Shown here: positions 1 through 8,444 of the stretch, piece after piece | Layout of the letters: every line of letters begins with the position of its first letter | How positions within the stretch are numbered: the first letter of the stretch is position 1 | Position numbers and translations under genes: made by a program | NCBI RefSeq assembly: GCF_900100705.1 | Contig: NZ_FNCH01000004.1 | Location: 124,001 to 188,000 of the forward strand | Reading direction: 5' to 3' | Source: Pedobacter terrae | GTDB taxonomy: Bacteria > Bacteroidota > Bacteroidia > Sphingobacteriales > Sphingobacteriaceae | DNA: 64,000 bases | Notes under the pieces: model-generated | The model's database searches: none | Seen by the model: only the letters and a program-made list of their open reading frames with translations | Told to the model about the DNA's origin: nothing

Positions 1-644
1 CGCTAACGGCTTGTAAAAAAAATGATTATAAAAGGGATGGTGGACCTAGTGATCCGAATGTAAACTTAAGTACTTACGATTACTTAAAGTCTAACCGCAA
101 CTTCGATTCTTTAGTGAAAGTGATAGACCGTGCGGGTTTAAAGGATGCGGTAAATGGAAATGTAACCTTTTTTGCAACTACAAATTATGGCATAGCGGAG
201 TATGTAAAGGCCAAGAAATATCAGAAATCTCTCCAACTTGGGAAGGAAAATTTTGATTTTGGAATCAAAGACATCCCAGCACAGGAATTAAATGATTCAT
301 TAAAGACCTATTTATTTACAGGCAAGATCAACAGAGATCAGATGACCGTTAGCGGTAAGCTTTATAATAGCATGCTGGGGTCTATTCCAAATGTTCAATA
401 TCTGATCAAATTGAGACGTTCTAACGATTATACTCAATTTGTTAATTACGTAGACTATGTAACTTATACTAAGGTGATTGGAACCAGAGATGATCAGGAA
501 GCTGATCAAAGTGCCATTCCCGATTTACAAAAAGATAAGGCTGTGGATTGTCAAACATCAGGAATTGTTACGACCAATGGTATAGTTCATGTGTTAAGTG
601 GATACCACAGGTTATTTTTTAATGCACAGTCTTTGGGCAATTAA
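1..644 (+). CDS. Fasciclin-domain (FAS1) lipoprotein, 5' end missing
   Basis: The reading frame is already open at the left edge and reads LTACKKNDYKRDGG, a lipobox with the acylated Cys, so only the first part of the signal peptide is missing. The GTG at 114 lies inside the domain and is not the start. Downstream, a YDYLKSNRNFDSLVKVIDRAG segment followed by VTFFATTNYGI matches the start of a FAS1 fold. FAS1 lipoproteins of Bacteroidota are outer-membrane anchored and probably adhesive. The next gene is another lipoprotein 13 bp downstream, so the two are likely one operon, possibly the tail of a SusC/SusD-like locus outside the window. The exact role is unknown. Confidence 0.8.
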   Translation, partial: LTACKKNDYKRDGGPSDPNVNLSTYDYLKSNRNFDSLVKVIDRAGLKDAVNGNVTFFATTNYGIAEYVKAKKYQKSLQLGKENFDFGIKDIPAQELNDSLKTYLFTGKINRDQMTVSGKLYNSMLGSIPNVQYLIKLRRSNDYTQFVNYVDYVTYTKVIGTRDDQEADQSAIPDLQKDKAVDCQTSGIVTTNGIVHVLSGYHRLFFNAQSLGN

Positions 645-657
645 TTTAATCGCAATT

Positions 658-1641
658 ATGAAAATTAAATACATTTTAGGCCTATTACTCCTGTTAAGTG
701 TAGTGGCCTGTAAAAAAATACAGAATGGCTTTCTAAGTGATTCCATTCGATATAAAGACAATAATATTTATGCAAAAAGAGGCTTGCCACTTTTTCAATC
801 AGATAGAATCAATGCGGATGGTTCTACACCACCTTTTACTTATAAATTGCTCAATCTGAGGAAAGAAGACGGTTCTCCCGCACCTGCAGAATTCTCTAAA
901 GAATATGAAATTACTGTTTTTAAAACCGGTGCCAATTTTGATCCTGAAAAAGATGTAACCCTTGAGCTTTTAAATCAGAAAAGGGAAGTGGTTAAAAAGA
1001 AACCAATGGAGTTTAATGAATTGAGTGGACAACTTACCTTTAACAGAGCATCTGGATTCCTACCTTTGGGAAGATATATATATGATGTAGAAATGACCAA
1101 TGGTACGGGTACCAAGCTATTTCCTAAACTGGCGACAATTAATGTGGTGGAGCCTACGATAGATGACCTGTTCGAGATTACTGATAATGTATCTAACGGC
1201 TTTAATGATGTTACAGGTGTAGCAACGCCAATGAAAAACCCTATTATTACTTGTACAAAAATTTCATCTGCAGGGGCAAGAGCTATTTTGAAAATGGTAG
1301 ATAAAAATGGAAAAGTATTTAATCCGAAAGCCGGGGAAATTATAGCAAGGGGAGACAGGCCAATTTTTGAAAACTATGCTAAATTCAACCCGGTTATTCA
1401 AACTGATACCGCTATGATCTGCGATTTTGAGTTAGCGCCATTTCCTTTAACAAAATATGTTACACCGACAACCGACTGGGGTTTCTTAATGTATTATAGA
1501 ATACCGAGTACCTTTATAAAATCAATAGATGGCTTTCCATCATCGCCAGGATTCTCTGTAAATCCAAGGTGGTCTTGGCAACTCAAATTGGAAGGAACTT
1601 ATATTGTAGAGGTTAAATTTCCTGATGTAACTAAAAAATAG
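658..1641 (+). CDS. Lipoprotein, DUF5007-like
   Basis: A 327-residue protein starting MKIKYILGLLLLLSVVACKK, a clear lipoprotein signal with Cys at residue 18, so it is probably anchored in the outer membrane. I chose ATG 658 over an upstream in-frame start because it begins exactly at the signal peptide and does not overlap the preceding gene. The body looks beta-rich, with no catalytic motif. It resembles the DUF5007 group that often follows fasciclin lipoproteins in Bacteroidota; that family name is from memory and not verified. A terminator-like hairpin follows at 1686. Confidence 0.7.
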   Translation: MKIKYILGLLLLLSVVACKKIQNGFLSDSIRYKDNNIYAKRGLPLFQSDRINADGSTPPFTYKLLNLRKEDGSPAPAEFSKEYEITVFKTGANFDPEKDVTLELLNQKREVVKKKPMEFNELSGQLTFNRASGFLPLGRYIYDVEMTNGTGTKLFPKLATINVVEPTIDDLFEITDNVSNGFNDVTGVATPMKNPIITCTKISSAGARAILKMVDKNGKVFNPKAGEIIARGDRPIFENYAKFNPVIQTDTAMICDFELAPFPLTKYVTPTTDWGFLMYYRIPSTFIKSIDGFPSSPGFSVNPRWSWQLKLEGTYIVEVKFPDVTKK

Positions 1642-1685
1642 AGCATGCCATCTTTAACAGGGCAATACTCTTTTTAATACAAACG

Positions 1686-1722
1686 AAAAAGGCAATTTTC
1701 ATATCGAAAATTGCCTTTTTTA
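1686..1722. terminator. Bidirectional terminator hairpin
   Basis: The arms AAAAAGGCAATTTTC (1686-1700) and GAAAATTGCCTTTTT (1706-1720) are perfectly complementary across a 5-base loop, with T-runs on both strands. It lies between convergent genes ending at 1641 and 1750, so it can serve both. Confidence 0.8.
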
Positions 1723-1749
1723 TGAAAGTTGAATATCATAATGCTCTTC

Positions 1750-2451
1750 TTATCTGATCATCACAACCTGTAAACTCAATGCGCGTTCTGTATCGTCTGC
1801 AGGTGTTATCAGACCGCCACAAATAATATCATAATGGTAACCTGCTGCAAAGCTGGTGTTCGCAGATGTAGCTTTAATTGTGCCTGATGAAGTTTCTTTC
1901 GCATCCAATGAGTAAGTTCCTGCATCTACAGCAATGAATGCGCTTGCACTTTTAAAGGCTTTATTGGTGACCAATGAAGTAGTTGTGCCGATTTTTGCCA
2001 GGTCTAGCGCAGGGGCATCAGGGGATAGGTTGATGAAACGGATGTAGGCTTTATCAGTTGATGGGATAGAAAGATCATCACTAATCGTATAAACGTCCAA
2101 TGCAGCAGGTTTATTAATTAAATAGGCTGAGTAATAGGTACTCGCATTCAAAGTAATGTTTTTGGTTAACAAACTCTCTGCACTGTTGGCTGTTGTAAAT
2201 TTTAAACTGTAGGTACCCGCGGCATATGAAAGATAATTGATAGCGCCTCCAAATGGTAAAGCCGCTGTATTAACCATGTTACCATTAAAGTAAGCATTGT
2301 AAGTGGCCAGAGCGGGTGATGCATTGATTACCCTTAAATACGATATGGTAGGATCGACAGTTTCGGTCTTTTTACATGACGTTAGAGCTGTAAAGGCAAC
2401 TAACACAATTAAAGTGATTGGTTTCAAATGAAATGACGTAAAATTCTTCAT
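1750..2451 (-). CDS. DUF4397 domain lipoprotein
   Basis: A 233-residue exported protein. I start at ATG 2451 because MKNFTSFHLKPITLIVLVAF is followed by a lipobox (TALTSCKK, Cys about residue 26); the in-frame ATG 13 codons upstream only adds a charged tail. After the signal comes YLRVINASPALATYNAYFNG and AAGTYSLKF, then a second VRFIN-like repeat (YIRFINLSPDAPALDL), typical of DUF4397, a beta-sandwich repeat domain of bacterial cell-surface proteins. It stands alone, convergent with the gene ending at 1641. Function is unknown; surface exposure is inferred. Confidence 0.8.
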   Translation of the reverse strand: MKNFTSFHLKPITLIVLVAFTALTSCKKTETVDPTISYLRVINASPALATYNAYFNGNMVNTAALPFGGAINYLSYAAGTYSLKFTTANSAESLLTKNITLNASTYYSAYLINKPAALDVYTISDDLSIPSTDKAYIRFINLSPDAPALDLAKIGTTTSLVTNKAFKSASAFIAVDAGTYSLDAKETSSGTIKATSANTSFAAGYHYDIICGGLITPADDTERALSLQVVMIR

Positions 2452-2733
2452 ACGGTTAAAATTTGATTTAAAAGATAAGGGAGTACACATAAAACGAAAA
2501 CCAAGCGGTATTCGCTACAGGCATGCAAATATTGGATTTAAACACTATCTGAAGATGTTAAATGATGTTAAGCAGATGTTAAAAATTGATGTCGTTTTTA
2601 ACAAAAATGGAATGGACCATCCAAACGATAACGTCAATGTAAATAACAGAATTTTTTTAAGTGATATAAATGCTTCTTCAGTCAGAATAATCCAATAAAA
2701 TGAGAAGCTTAACATAAAAAAAATACAATATTA

Positions 2734-2764
2734 TTGCGTAACTCAATTATTATTTAAACCTTTG
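2734..2764 (+). promoter_or_regulatory. Candidate promoter of the arginine cluster
   Basis: A TTG at 2734-2736 and AACCTTTG at 2757-2764 fit the Bacteroidota sigma-ABfr pattern (TTG, about 20 bases, TAnnTTTG) except for the first base of the -7 box. It stands 40 bp before a small ORF and about 260 bp before the first arginine gene, leaving a long leader. Not proven. Confidence 0.4.
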
Positions 2765-2802
2765 CACCTCAATAGAGTTAAAGCCGTTTTAAAACGCAAG
2801 AA

Positions 2803-2937
2803 ATGATTAAACCAATTTTACATAAACTTTCAGTTTTCACCGCACAAACCGTGTCTGGAAAAAGTTTGTTTATTAATCATTTTGAATCTGTGTTTAATTA
2901 TCCCACAAGCCGGCAAAATTTCACTCCACGTATTTAG
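2803..2937 (+). CDS. Possible 44-residue leader ORF
   Basis: ATG at 2803 reads MIKPILHKLSVFTAQTVSGK and ends at TAG 2935. It directly follows the promoter candidate and precedes the arginine cluster. It is basic (three His, two Arg, four Lys) with no arginine run, so a classic attenuation peptide is not obvious. It may be a small uncharacterised protein, a leader, or chance. The rest of the 2452-3020 gap shows no other gene. Confidence 0.3.
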   Translation: MIKPILHKLSVFTAQTVSGKSLFINHFESVFNYPTSRQNFTPRI

Positions 2938-3020
2938 TACTCAACTAAACGTAACGAGGAATTGATCCTCTCTAAAAACCCAATTAACAAGAATACTTAT
3001 AATTTTTCGTTAGAAAACGA

Positions 3021-3719
3021 ATGGATATTAACGAATTTATAGTGCAGGTTGCACTTCCTGAACATCGTGTATTTGCAGAAGAAATTGTAACCGAGATGGC
3101 CGAATCTGCGAAAGCACGTGGTACGGGCATCGCAAAACGTTCGCCAGAATACATCTCTAATAAGATGCAAGAGGGCAAATCGGTTATTGCTTTCCACAAA
3201 GATGGTTCATGGGCAGGGTTTTGCTATATCGAAACCTGGAGTCACGGGCAATTTGTAGCCAATAGTGGTTTGGTCGTAAGTCCTAAATACCGTAAAGCCG
3301 GATTGGCCAAAGCTATTAAAAATGAGATTTTCGGTTTATCGAGACGGTTGTACCCCAAAGCAAAAATATTTGGTTTAACAACAGGTTTGGCCGTAATGAA
3401 GATAAACTCAGACCTGGGCTACGAACCTGTAACCTACAGCGAACTTACCCAGGATGAGGAATTTTGGAAAGGCTGCCAGAGCTGCGTAAACTTCGAAATT
3501 TTAAAGATGAAGGAACGTAAAAACTGCATGTGTACCGCCATGCTTTACGATCCGGCCGAGAAAAAACACGAAGTAGCCAAGCAATTTGCTGAAGAACTGC
3601 AGAAAAAACCCAAATTATATGAGCGCTTTATGCGCATCAAGCAACGTTTGGTTGTTAAACAAAAGCCAAAAACAGGCTTAAAAACCCTTTTATTTTTATT
3701 TACCCTTTTATTTAAATAG
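3021..3719 (+). CDS. GNAT N-acyltransferase, first gene of arginine cluster
   Basis: A 232-residue protein. The region GLVVSPKYRKAGLAKAIKNEI (about residues 90-110) matches the acyl-CoA binding motif A of GNAT enzymes (R/Q-x-x-G-x-G/A). The C-terminal third holds cysteines in CQSC and KNCMC arrangements, unusual for simple GNATs. The stop is 1 bp from argG, so they are co-transcribed. The cluster has no ArgA or ArgJ, so this is the best candidate for the N-acylglutamate synthase that opens the pathway, using acetyl- or succinyl-CoA. That role is inferred from position; the GNAT call is from sequence. Confidence 0.75.
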   Translation: MDINEFIVQVALPEHRVFAEEIVTEMAESAKARGTGIAKRSPEYISNKMQEGKSVIAFHKDGSWAGFCYIETWSHGQFVANSGLVVSPKYRKAGLAKAIKNEIFGLSRRLYPKAKIFGLTTGLAVMKINSDLGYEPVTYSELTQDEEFWKGCQSCVNFEILKMKERKNCMCTAMLYDPAEKKHEVAKQFAEELQKKPKLYERFMRIKQRLVVKQKPKTGLKTLLFLFTLLFK

Positions 3720-3720
3720 C

Positions 3721-4917
3721 ATGAAAAAAGTTGTTTTAGCATTTAGCGGCGGATTAGATACCTCATTTTGTTGTATATACCTGGCGAAAGATCGTGGATT
3801 GGAAGTTCACTCGGTGATTGTAAATACCGGTGGTTTTTCTGAAGAGGAATTACAGGAAATTGAGAAAAGAGCTTACGCTTTAGGTGTAAAATCGCATGCT
3901 GTTGTTGATGAAACAGATGGGTACTATAATGATTGTATTAAATACCTGATTTTCGGCAACGTATTAAAAAATGCAACTTACCCACTTTCTGTTAGTGCAG
4001 AACGTGTAAGCCAGGCTACTGCAATTGCCAATTATGTAAAGAAAATCGGTGCTGATTATGTAGCGCATGGCAGTACAGGTGCGGGTAATGATCAGGTTCG
4101 TTTCGATATGATTTTTAATATTCTAATTCCAGGTGTTGAAATTATTACACCAATCAGGGATTTAAAATTATCACGTGAAGCGGAAATCGAATATTTAGCC
4201 GGCCATGGTGTTGAATATAGTGCAGAAAAAGCAAGATATTCAATCAATAAGGGTTTATGGGGTACTTCGGTAGGCGGTAAAGAAACGTTAACCTCGAACG
4301 AAACCTTACCAGAAAGTGCATGGCCAACCCAGGTTTCAGAAACCGTATCGTGTAAAATTGAACTTACTTTCGAAAAAGGTGAACTCGTAGCACTTGATGG
4401 TGAAAAGTTGGCGCCGGTAAAAGCCATCCAAAAATTACAGGCCATTGCGCAACCCTTCGGCATTGGTCGCGATATCCATGTGGGCGATACCATTATCGGT
4501 ATTAAAGGCCGTGTGGGTTTCGAAGCTGCAGGTCCGGTAATCATTATCAAAGCCCACCACACTTTAGAAAAACATACTTTAACCAAATGGCAGTTAAGCT
4601 GGAAAGAACAATTATCATCTTTCTATGGCAACTGGTTACACGAAGGCCAGTTTCATGATCCGATTATGCGGAATATTGAGGCTTTTTTAGCTGACACCCA
4701 AAAATTTGTGAGCGGTAAAGTGTTTGTTGAATTGTTGCCATACCGTTTCCAGATTATTGGTATTGAATCGAACCATGATTTAATGAGCAACAAATTTGGT
4801 AGCTATGGTGAAATGAACAATGCCTGGAGTGGTGAAGATGTAAAAGGTTTTTCAAAAATCTTCGGTAACCAGGTGATGATTTGGCATAAAGTTAACGGAG
4901 AGGAATCTAAAGACTAA
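3721..4917 (+). CDS. argG: Argininosuccinate synthase
   Basis: A 398-residue enzyme that joins citrulline and aspartate using ATP. The N-terminal PP-loop AFSGGLDTS (residues 7-15) is intact, followed by AHGSTGAGNDQVRFD (about 115-130), a conserved ATP/citrulline-binding region, and SINKGLWGTSVGG. Length is normal for the family. It starts 1 bp after the GNAT gene and is followed by a decayed cupin gene. Cytoplasmic, the penultimate step of arginine synthesis, with argH about 8 kb downstream in the same cluster. Confidence 0.96.
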   Translation: MKKVVLAFSGGLDTSFCCIYLAKDRGLEVHSVIVNTGGFSEEELQEIEKRAYALGVKSHAVVDETDGYYNDCIKYLIFGNVLKNATYPLSVSAERVSQATAIANYVKKIGADYVAHGSTGAGNDQVRFDMIFNILIPGVEIITPIRDLKLSREAEIEYLAGHGVEYSAEKARYSINKGLWGTSVGGKETLTSNETLPESAWPTQVSETVSCKIELTFEKGELVALDGEKLAPVKAIQKLQAIAQPFGIGRDIHVGDTIIGIKGRVGFEAAGPVIIIKAHHTLEKHTLTKWQLSWKEQLSSFYGNWLHEGQFHDPIMRNIEAFLADTQKFVSGKVFVELLPYRFQIIGIESNHDLMSNKFGSYGEMNNAWSGEDVKGFSKIFGNQVMIWHKVNGEESKD

Positions 4918-5016
4918 AGCTGAGAGCTTAAAGCAGGGGCGTAAAAACCTTTCAAATCTTTTGTCTTCTGTCTCAAATCTTACTTGATTCCTGATACTTA
5001 CTACTTGATACTAACA

Positions 5017-5366
5017 ATGAGCGAAATCCTTTCAAAAGAGAATTGTTTAAGTCACTATAAGTGGGGCGAAAACTGTGATGGATGGAATTTCATCAGCAAG
5101 CCAGCGGCTGTAATTAAACAAGAATTAATGCCACCCCGCACTGCTGAAAAATTACACTTTCATCATGTTGCAGAACAGTTTTTCTACGTTTTGAAAGGAG
5201 ATGCTACATTTTTAATTGAAGATAAATCTTTAACTGTTCATGCAAATAGTGGTTTACAGATTAAAGCAGGCCTAAAACATAAAATCATGAATTAGGGTGT
5301 TGATGATTTAGAATTTATACTTTTTCATATCCAAGTACAGAAAATGACAGAACAGATTGTGAATAA
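5017..5366 (+). pseudogene. Cupin-domain protein, broken by stop and frameshift
   Basis: Starting at ATG 5017 (MSEILSKENCLSHYKWG), the product has cupin motif 1 (KLHFHHVAEQFFYVLKG) and motif 2 (NSGLQIKAGLKHKIMN). TAG at 5293 ends it. Read through, the frame continues GVDDLEFILF, and after a one-base shift in the T-run 5321-5325 it gives SYPSTENDRTDCE and a stop at 5364-5366, exactly how such small cupins end. One nonsense change and one lost T therefore separate this from an intact gene of about 117 residues. The next gene starts inside the old C-terminus. Both lesions could be sequence errors. Confidence 0.75.
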
Positions 5367-5820
5367 TTTTAACATTAAACAAATTGATGCTTCTGAAGCG
5401 CATTTGGTGATTGGCTTGTTCAATCAGTATCGAATTTTCTACAATCAGTTTTCAGATTTGGGGATGGCGAAGGCTTTTATTGATGCCCGTTTAGAAAATA
5501 ATGAATCCATAATTTTTGTAGCGATGGCTAGAGATAAACCTGTAGGGTTTACACAACTTTACCCAAAATATTCTTCTGCCAGGCTTTCAAAAAACTGGAT
5601 TTTAAATGATCTGTTTGTAGATGTGGACCATCGAAAAGAGGGTATTGGTGCTGCGTTAATTAAGACAGCGATGGCCTTTGCCAAAAACCAGGGAGCTACA
5701 TTTGTGCAACTGGAAACAGCAGTAGCTAATTTCAATGCTCAAAATTTATATGAATCGATTGGGTTCATAAAACAAGAAGAAGACAAAGAATTTTTCCTTT
5801 ATAAAATTTCCTTAAACTAA
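5344..5820 (+). CDS. GNAT family N-acetyltransferase
   Basis: A 158-residue single-domain protein. The strand and helix LNDLFVDVDHRKEGIGAALIKTA (about 90-112) is the acetyl-CoA loop (R-K-E-G-I-G), and NFNAQNLYESIGFI near residue 135 is the typical GNAT C-terminal Y-x-x-x-G-F motif. ATG 5344 overlaps the decayed end of the cupin gene; argC follows after 2 bp, so it is translated within the arginine transcript. The substrate is unknown. It is a second, weaker candidate for the missing N-acylglutamate synthase. Confidence 0.82.
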   Translation: MTEQIVNNFNIKQIDASEAHLVIGLFNQYRIFYNQFSDLGMAKAFIDARLENNESIIFVAMARDKPVGFTQLYPKYSSARLSKNWILNDLFVDVDHRKEGIGAALIKTAMAFAKNQGATFVQLETAVANFNAQNLYESIGFIKQEEDKEFFLYKISLN

Positions 5821-5822
5821 TA

Positions 5823-6809
5823 ATGATGGATAAAATCAAAGCAGGAATAATTGGTGGTGCAGGTTATACTGGTGGTGAAATGCTGCGTATTTTGGTTAAC
5901 CACCCAAATGTTGAAATTGCTTTCGTGAACAGTACCAGTAACGCCGGAAATTTAATTTCAGATGTGCATACGGATTTAATCGGTGATACAGATTTGCGCT
6001 TTGTAAACGATATTCCGCAAGACATTGATGTGCTTTTTCTTTGTGTTGGTCATGGCGATGCGAAAAAGTTTTTAGCCGCCAATCCAATCAACGAAAGTAT
6101 TAAAATCATCGATTTATCTCAGGATTTCAGGTTGCATGAAAAATGTACATTCGAAAAGCGTTCATTTGTTTATGGCCTTCCTGAATTAAACCACGATAAA
6201 ATTAAATCGGCAAGTAATATTGCTAACCCAGGCTGTTTTGCCACTTGTATCCAATTGGGATTACTGCCTTTGGCTGCTAAAGGATTGATCCAAAATGAGG
6301 TTCACATTAATGCCACTACCGGATCTACAGGTGCAGGCCAGAGCTTAGCTACAACATCTCATTTTAGCTGGAGAAACAACAATCTTTCTATTTATAAGGC
6401 TTTCGAACACCAACACCTGAATGAGATTAGCGAGAGTTTATTACAGTTGCAACCCTCACTTACTGAGGCTTTAAATTTTATCCCGCAACGCGGTGCATTT
6501 ACCAGAGGGATTTTGGCCGCTATGTACCTGGAAAGCGAACTTACTTTGGAAGAAGCCTATACCATTTATGAAGATTATTACGGTGCACATCCTTTTACTC
6601 ATGTAAGCCGGAAAAATATCGATTTGAAACAGGTGGTAAATACCAATAAAGCACTGGTACACATTGAAAAACACGGTGGTAAATTGTTTATCATCAGTAT
6701 TATCGATAACCTGTTAAAAGGAGCCAGCGGACAGGCCGTTCAGAATATGAACTTGATGTTTGGACTGAAGGAAGATGCCGGCTTGAAGCTGAAAGCTGCT
6801 AATTTCTAG
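5823..6809 (+). CDS. argC: N-acyl-gamma-glutamyl-phosphate reductase
   Basis: A 328-residue NADPH-dependent enzyme reducing N-acylglutamyl phosphate to the semialdehyde. The Rossmann loop GIIGGAGYTGGE sits at residues 8-19, and the catalytic Cys138 is in the diagnostic ANPGCFATC motif. The C-terminal HGGKLFIISIIDNLLKGASGQAVQN is typical. It follows the GNAT gene by 2 bp. After its stop comes a GA-rich repeat and a four-helix-bundle gene that interrupts the path to argD. In this pathway the acyl group is probably succinyl rather than acetyl. Confidence 0.95.
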   Translation: MMDKIKAGIIGGAGYTGGEMLRILVNHPNVEIAFVNSTSNAGNLISDVHTDLIGDTDLRFVNDIPQDIDVLFLCVGHGDAKKFLAANPINESIKIIDLSQDFRLHEKCTFEKRSFVYGLPELNHDKIKSASNIANPGCFATCIQLGLLPLAAKGLIQNEVHINATTGSTGAGQSLATTSHFSWRNNNLSIYKAFEHQHLNEISESLLQLQPSLTEALNFIPQRGAFTRGILAAMYLESELTLEEAYTIYEDYYGAHPFTHVSRKNIDLKQVVNTNKALVHIEKHGGKLFIISIIDNLLKGASGQAVQNMNLMFGLKEDAGLKLKAANF

Positions 6810-6846
6810 GCGGAAGGCTGGAGGGTTGAAGGCTGGAAGGCCTGGG
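6810..6846 (+). repeat. GA-rich repeat, left flank of the four-helix-bundle gene
   Basis: Directly after the argC stop, units like GGAAGGCT, GGAGGGTTG and AAGGCTGGAAGG follow each other. The strand-inverted counterpart is at 7245-7286, so the gene at 6874 lies between imperfect inverted repeats. Confidence 0.6.
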
Positions 6847-6873
6847 TGCAGACATACAAAATATTTATAAGTT

Positions 6874-7242
6874 ATGAGAGATTATCAAAAATTAGATGTT
6901 TGGAAAAAGGCTCACTTATTTACTTTGCAGGTTTATAAGGAAATCCTACCTATCATGCCTATTGAAGAAAAATTTGCTTTAACCCAACAAATTCGGCGGG
7001 CCACCTATTCAATACCTCTAAATATTGTAGAAGGAAGTGGTAAAAACACAGATAAGGATTTTGTCCATTATCTTGATAATGCACTAGGCTCTACTAAAGA
7101 AATAGAATATGCTTTTATTCTCCTCCGCGATTTAGCTTACATCAGTTTGGAAGTTTACGCAGCTGTAAATAAAAGTGTAAATGAAATTAAGGCGATGTTA
7201 ATCGCATTTATTAAATTTTTGAGAGGCGGCGGAAAAGGTTAG
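6874..7242 (+). CDS. Four-helix-bundle protein (23S rRNA intervening-sequence type)
   Basis: A 122-residue protein starting MRDYQKLDVWKKAHLFTLQVY, with QIRRATYSIPLNIVEGSGKN (about 44-63) and DNALGSTKEIEYAFILLRDL. These are the hallmarks of the S23/IVP four-helix-bundle family, related in fold to the Avd accessory protein of diversity-generating retroelements. Its molecular role is unknown. It sits inside the arginine cluster but has no link to arginine and is flanked by inverted GA-rich repeats, which suggests insertion as a cassette. No reverse transcriptase is nearby. Confidence 0.88.
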   Translation: MRDYQKLDVWKKAHLFTLQVYKEILPIMPIEEKFALTQQIRRATYSIPLNIVEGSGKNTDKDFVHYLDNALGSTKEIEYAFILLRDLAYISLEVYAAVNKSVNEIKAMLIAFIKFLRGGGKG

Positions 7243-7244
7243 GT

Positions 7245-7286
7245 AATACAACCTTCTACCTTCTCGCCCTCGACCTTCAAACCTTA
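7245..7286 (-). repeat. CT-rich repeat, right flank of the four-helix-bundle gene
   Basis: ACCTTCTACCTTCTCGCC and the bases after it read, on the minus strand, as GAAGGT/GAGGG units like those at 6810-6846. The two flanks thus form an imperfect inverted pair. Confidence 0.55.
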
Positions 7287-7292
7287 AAAAAT

Positions 7293-8423
7293 ATGCAACT
7301 ATTCGACGTTTATCCTCTTAACGATATAGAAATTACAAAAGCATCTGGCAGCAATGTTTGGGATGCTAATGGGCAACAATATTTAGATTTATACGGCGGA
7401 CATGCTGTAATTTCCATTGGTCATACCAATCCACATTATGTGAGCCGTTTAACCGATCAGTTAAGTAAAGTTGGTTTTTACTCCAACTCGGTTAAAATTC
7501 CTTTGCAGGTACAACTAGCCGAGAAACTGGGCGAAGTATCGGGCAAAAAAGATTTCCAATTGTTTTTATGTAATTCTGGAGCAGAAGCCAATGAAAATGC
7601 ACTTAAACTTGCTTCGTTTTACAACGGCAGAAAAAAGGTAATTGCTTTTACCGGTGCTTTCCACGGACGTACCTCTTTAGCAGTTGCAGTAACTGATAAC
7701 CCTAAAATCGTAGCGCCGGTTAATCAGACCGAAAATGTTATCTTTTTGCCGCACAATAATGAGGTGGCTTTAGAAGAAACTTTTAAAGCGCAGGGCAATG
7801 AAATCTGTGCGGTAATTATCGAAGGTATTCAAGGTGTTGGCGGGATTAAAGAAGCATCGAAAAATTTTCTGCAAAAAATCCGTTCACTATGTGATGAGTA
7901 CAATGCCGTTTATATTGCCGATTCAGTACAATGTGGCTATGGCAGAACAGGTTTATTTTACTCGCATGATTGGGCAGGCGTAGAAGCCGATGTATATACC
8001 ATGGCAAAAGGTATGGGTAACGGGTTCCCGGTAGCAGGAATTGCTATTGCACCTAAATTTAAACCCTGGCATGGCGAGTTAGGTACAACTTTTGGTGGCA
8101 ACCATTTAGCTTGTGCTGCAGCATTAGCTGTTTTAGAAGTGATGGAAAAAGATAACCTGATCAAAAATGCCGAAGAAGTTGGGAATTACTTAATTACTGA
8201 ATTAAAGAAATTTGAGCAGGTTAAAGAAGTTCGTGGCCGTGGTTTAATGATTGGTATTGAATTGCCGGAAGAACTGGCGCATGTTAAAAAGGAACTTCTG
8301 TTTAAGCACTTCATCTTTACCGGCGAGGCAAAACCCAACGTAATCCGTTTACTGCCAGCACTAAACTTAACCAAAGCACATGCTGATGAGTTTTTAGGTG
8401 CGTTTAAAAAATTAGTAAAATAG
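7293..8423 (+). CDS. argD: Acylornithine aminotransferase (class III, PLP)
   Basis: A 376-residue PLP enzyme converting N-acylglutamate semialdehyde plus glutamate to N-acylornithine. Visible features are FLCNSGAEANE (91-101, phosphate binding), GAFHGRT (121-127), DSVQCGYGRTG (210-220, the PLP-ring Asp region) and the Schiff-base Lys239 in TMAKGMGNG. Length fits short ArgD forms. It is part of the arginine cluster, separated from argC by the four-helix-bundle insert and followed by a 110-bp gap with a hairpin repeat. Substrate acyl group (succinyl or acetyl) is inferred from the downstream transcarbamylase. Confidence 0.93.
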   Translation: MQLFDVYPLNDIEITKASGSNVWDANGQQYLDLYGGHAVISIGHTNPHYVSRLTDQLSKVGFYSNSVKIPLQVQLAEKLGEVSGKKDFQLFLCNSGAEANENALKLASFYNGRKKVIAFTGAFHGRTSLAVAVTDNPKIVAPVNQTENVIFLPHNNEVALEETFKAQGNEICAVIIEGIQGVGGIKEASKNFLQKIRSLCDEYNAVYIADSVQCGYGRTGLFYSHDWAGVEADVYTMAKGMGNGFPVAGIAIAPKFKPWHGELGTTFGGNHLACAAALAVLEVMEKDNLIKNAEEVGNYLITELKKFEQVKEVRGRGLMIGIELPEELAHVKKELLFKHFIFTGEAKPNVIRLLPALNLTKAHADEFLGAFKKLVK

Positions 8424-8444
8424 CTATTGTGTATCAGGTCATTC

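Noticed and set aside
312-509. Minus-strand 65-codon open frame inside the fasciclin gene
   Set aside because: It is a shadow of the plus-strand coding sequence, which has clear domain motifs.
6874-7242. Diversity-generating retroelement accessory gene (Avd)
   Set aside because: The fold is related, but there is no reverse transcriptase, template repeat or variable repeat in the window.
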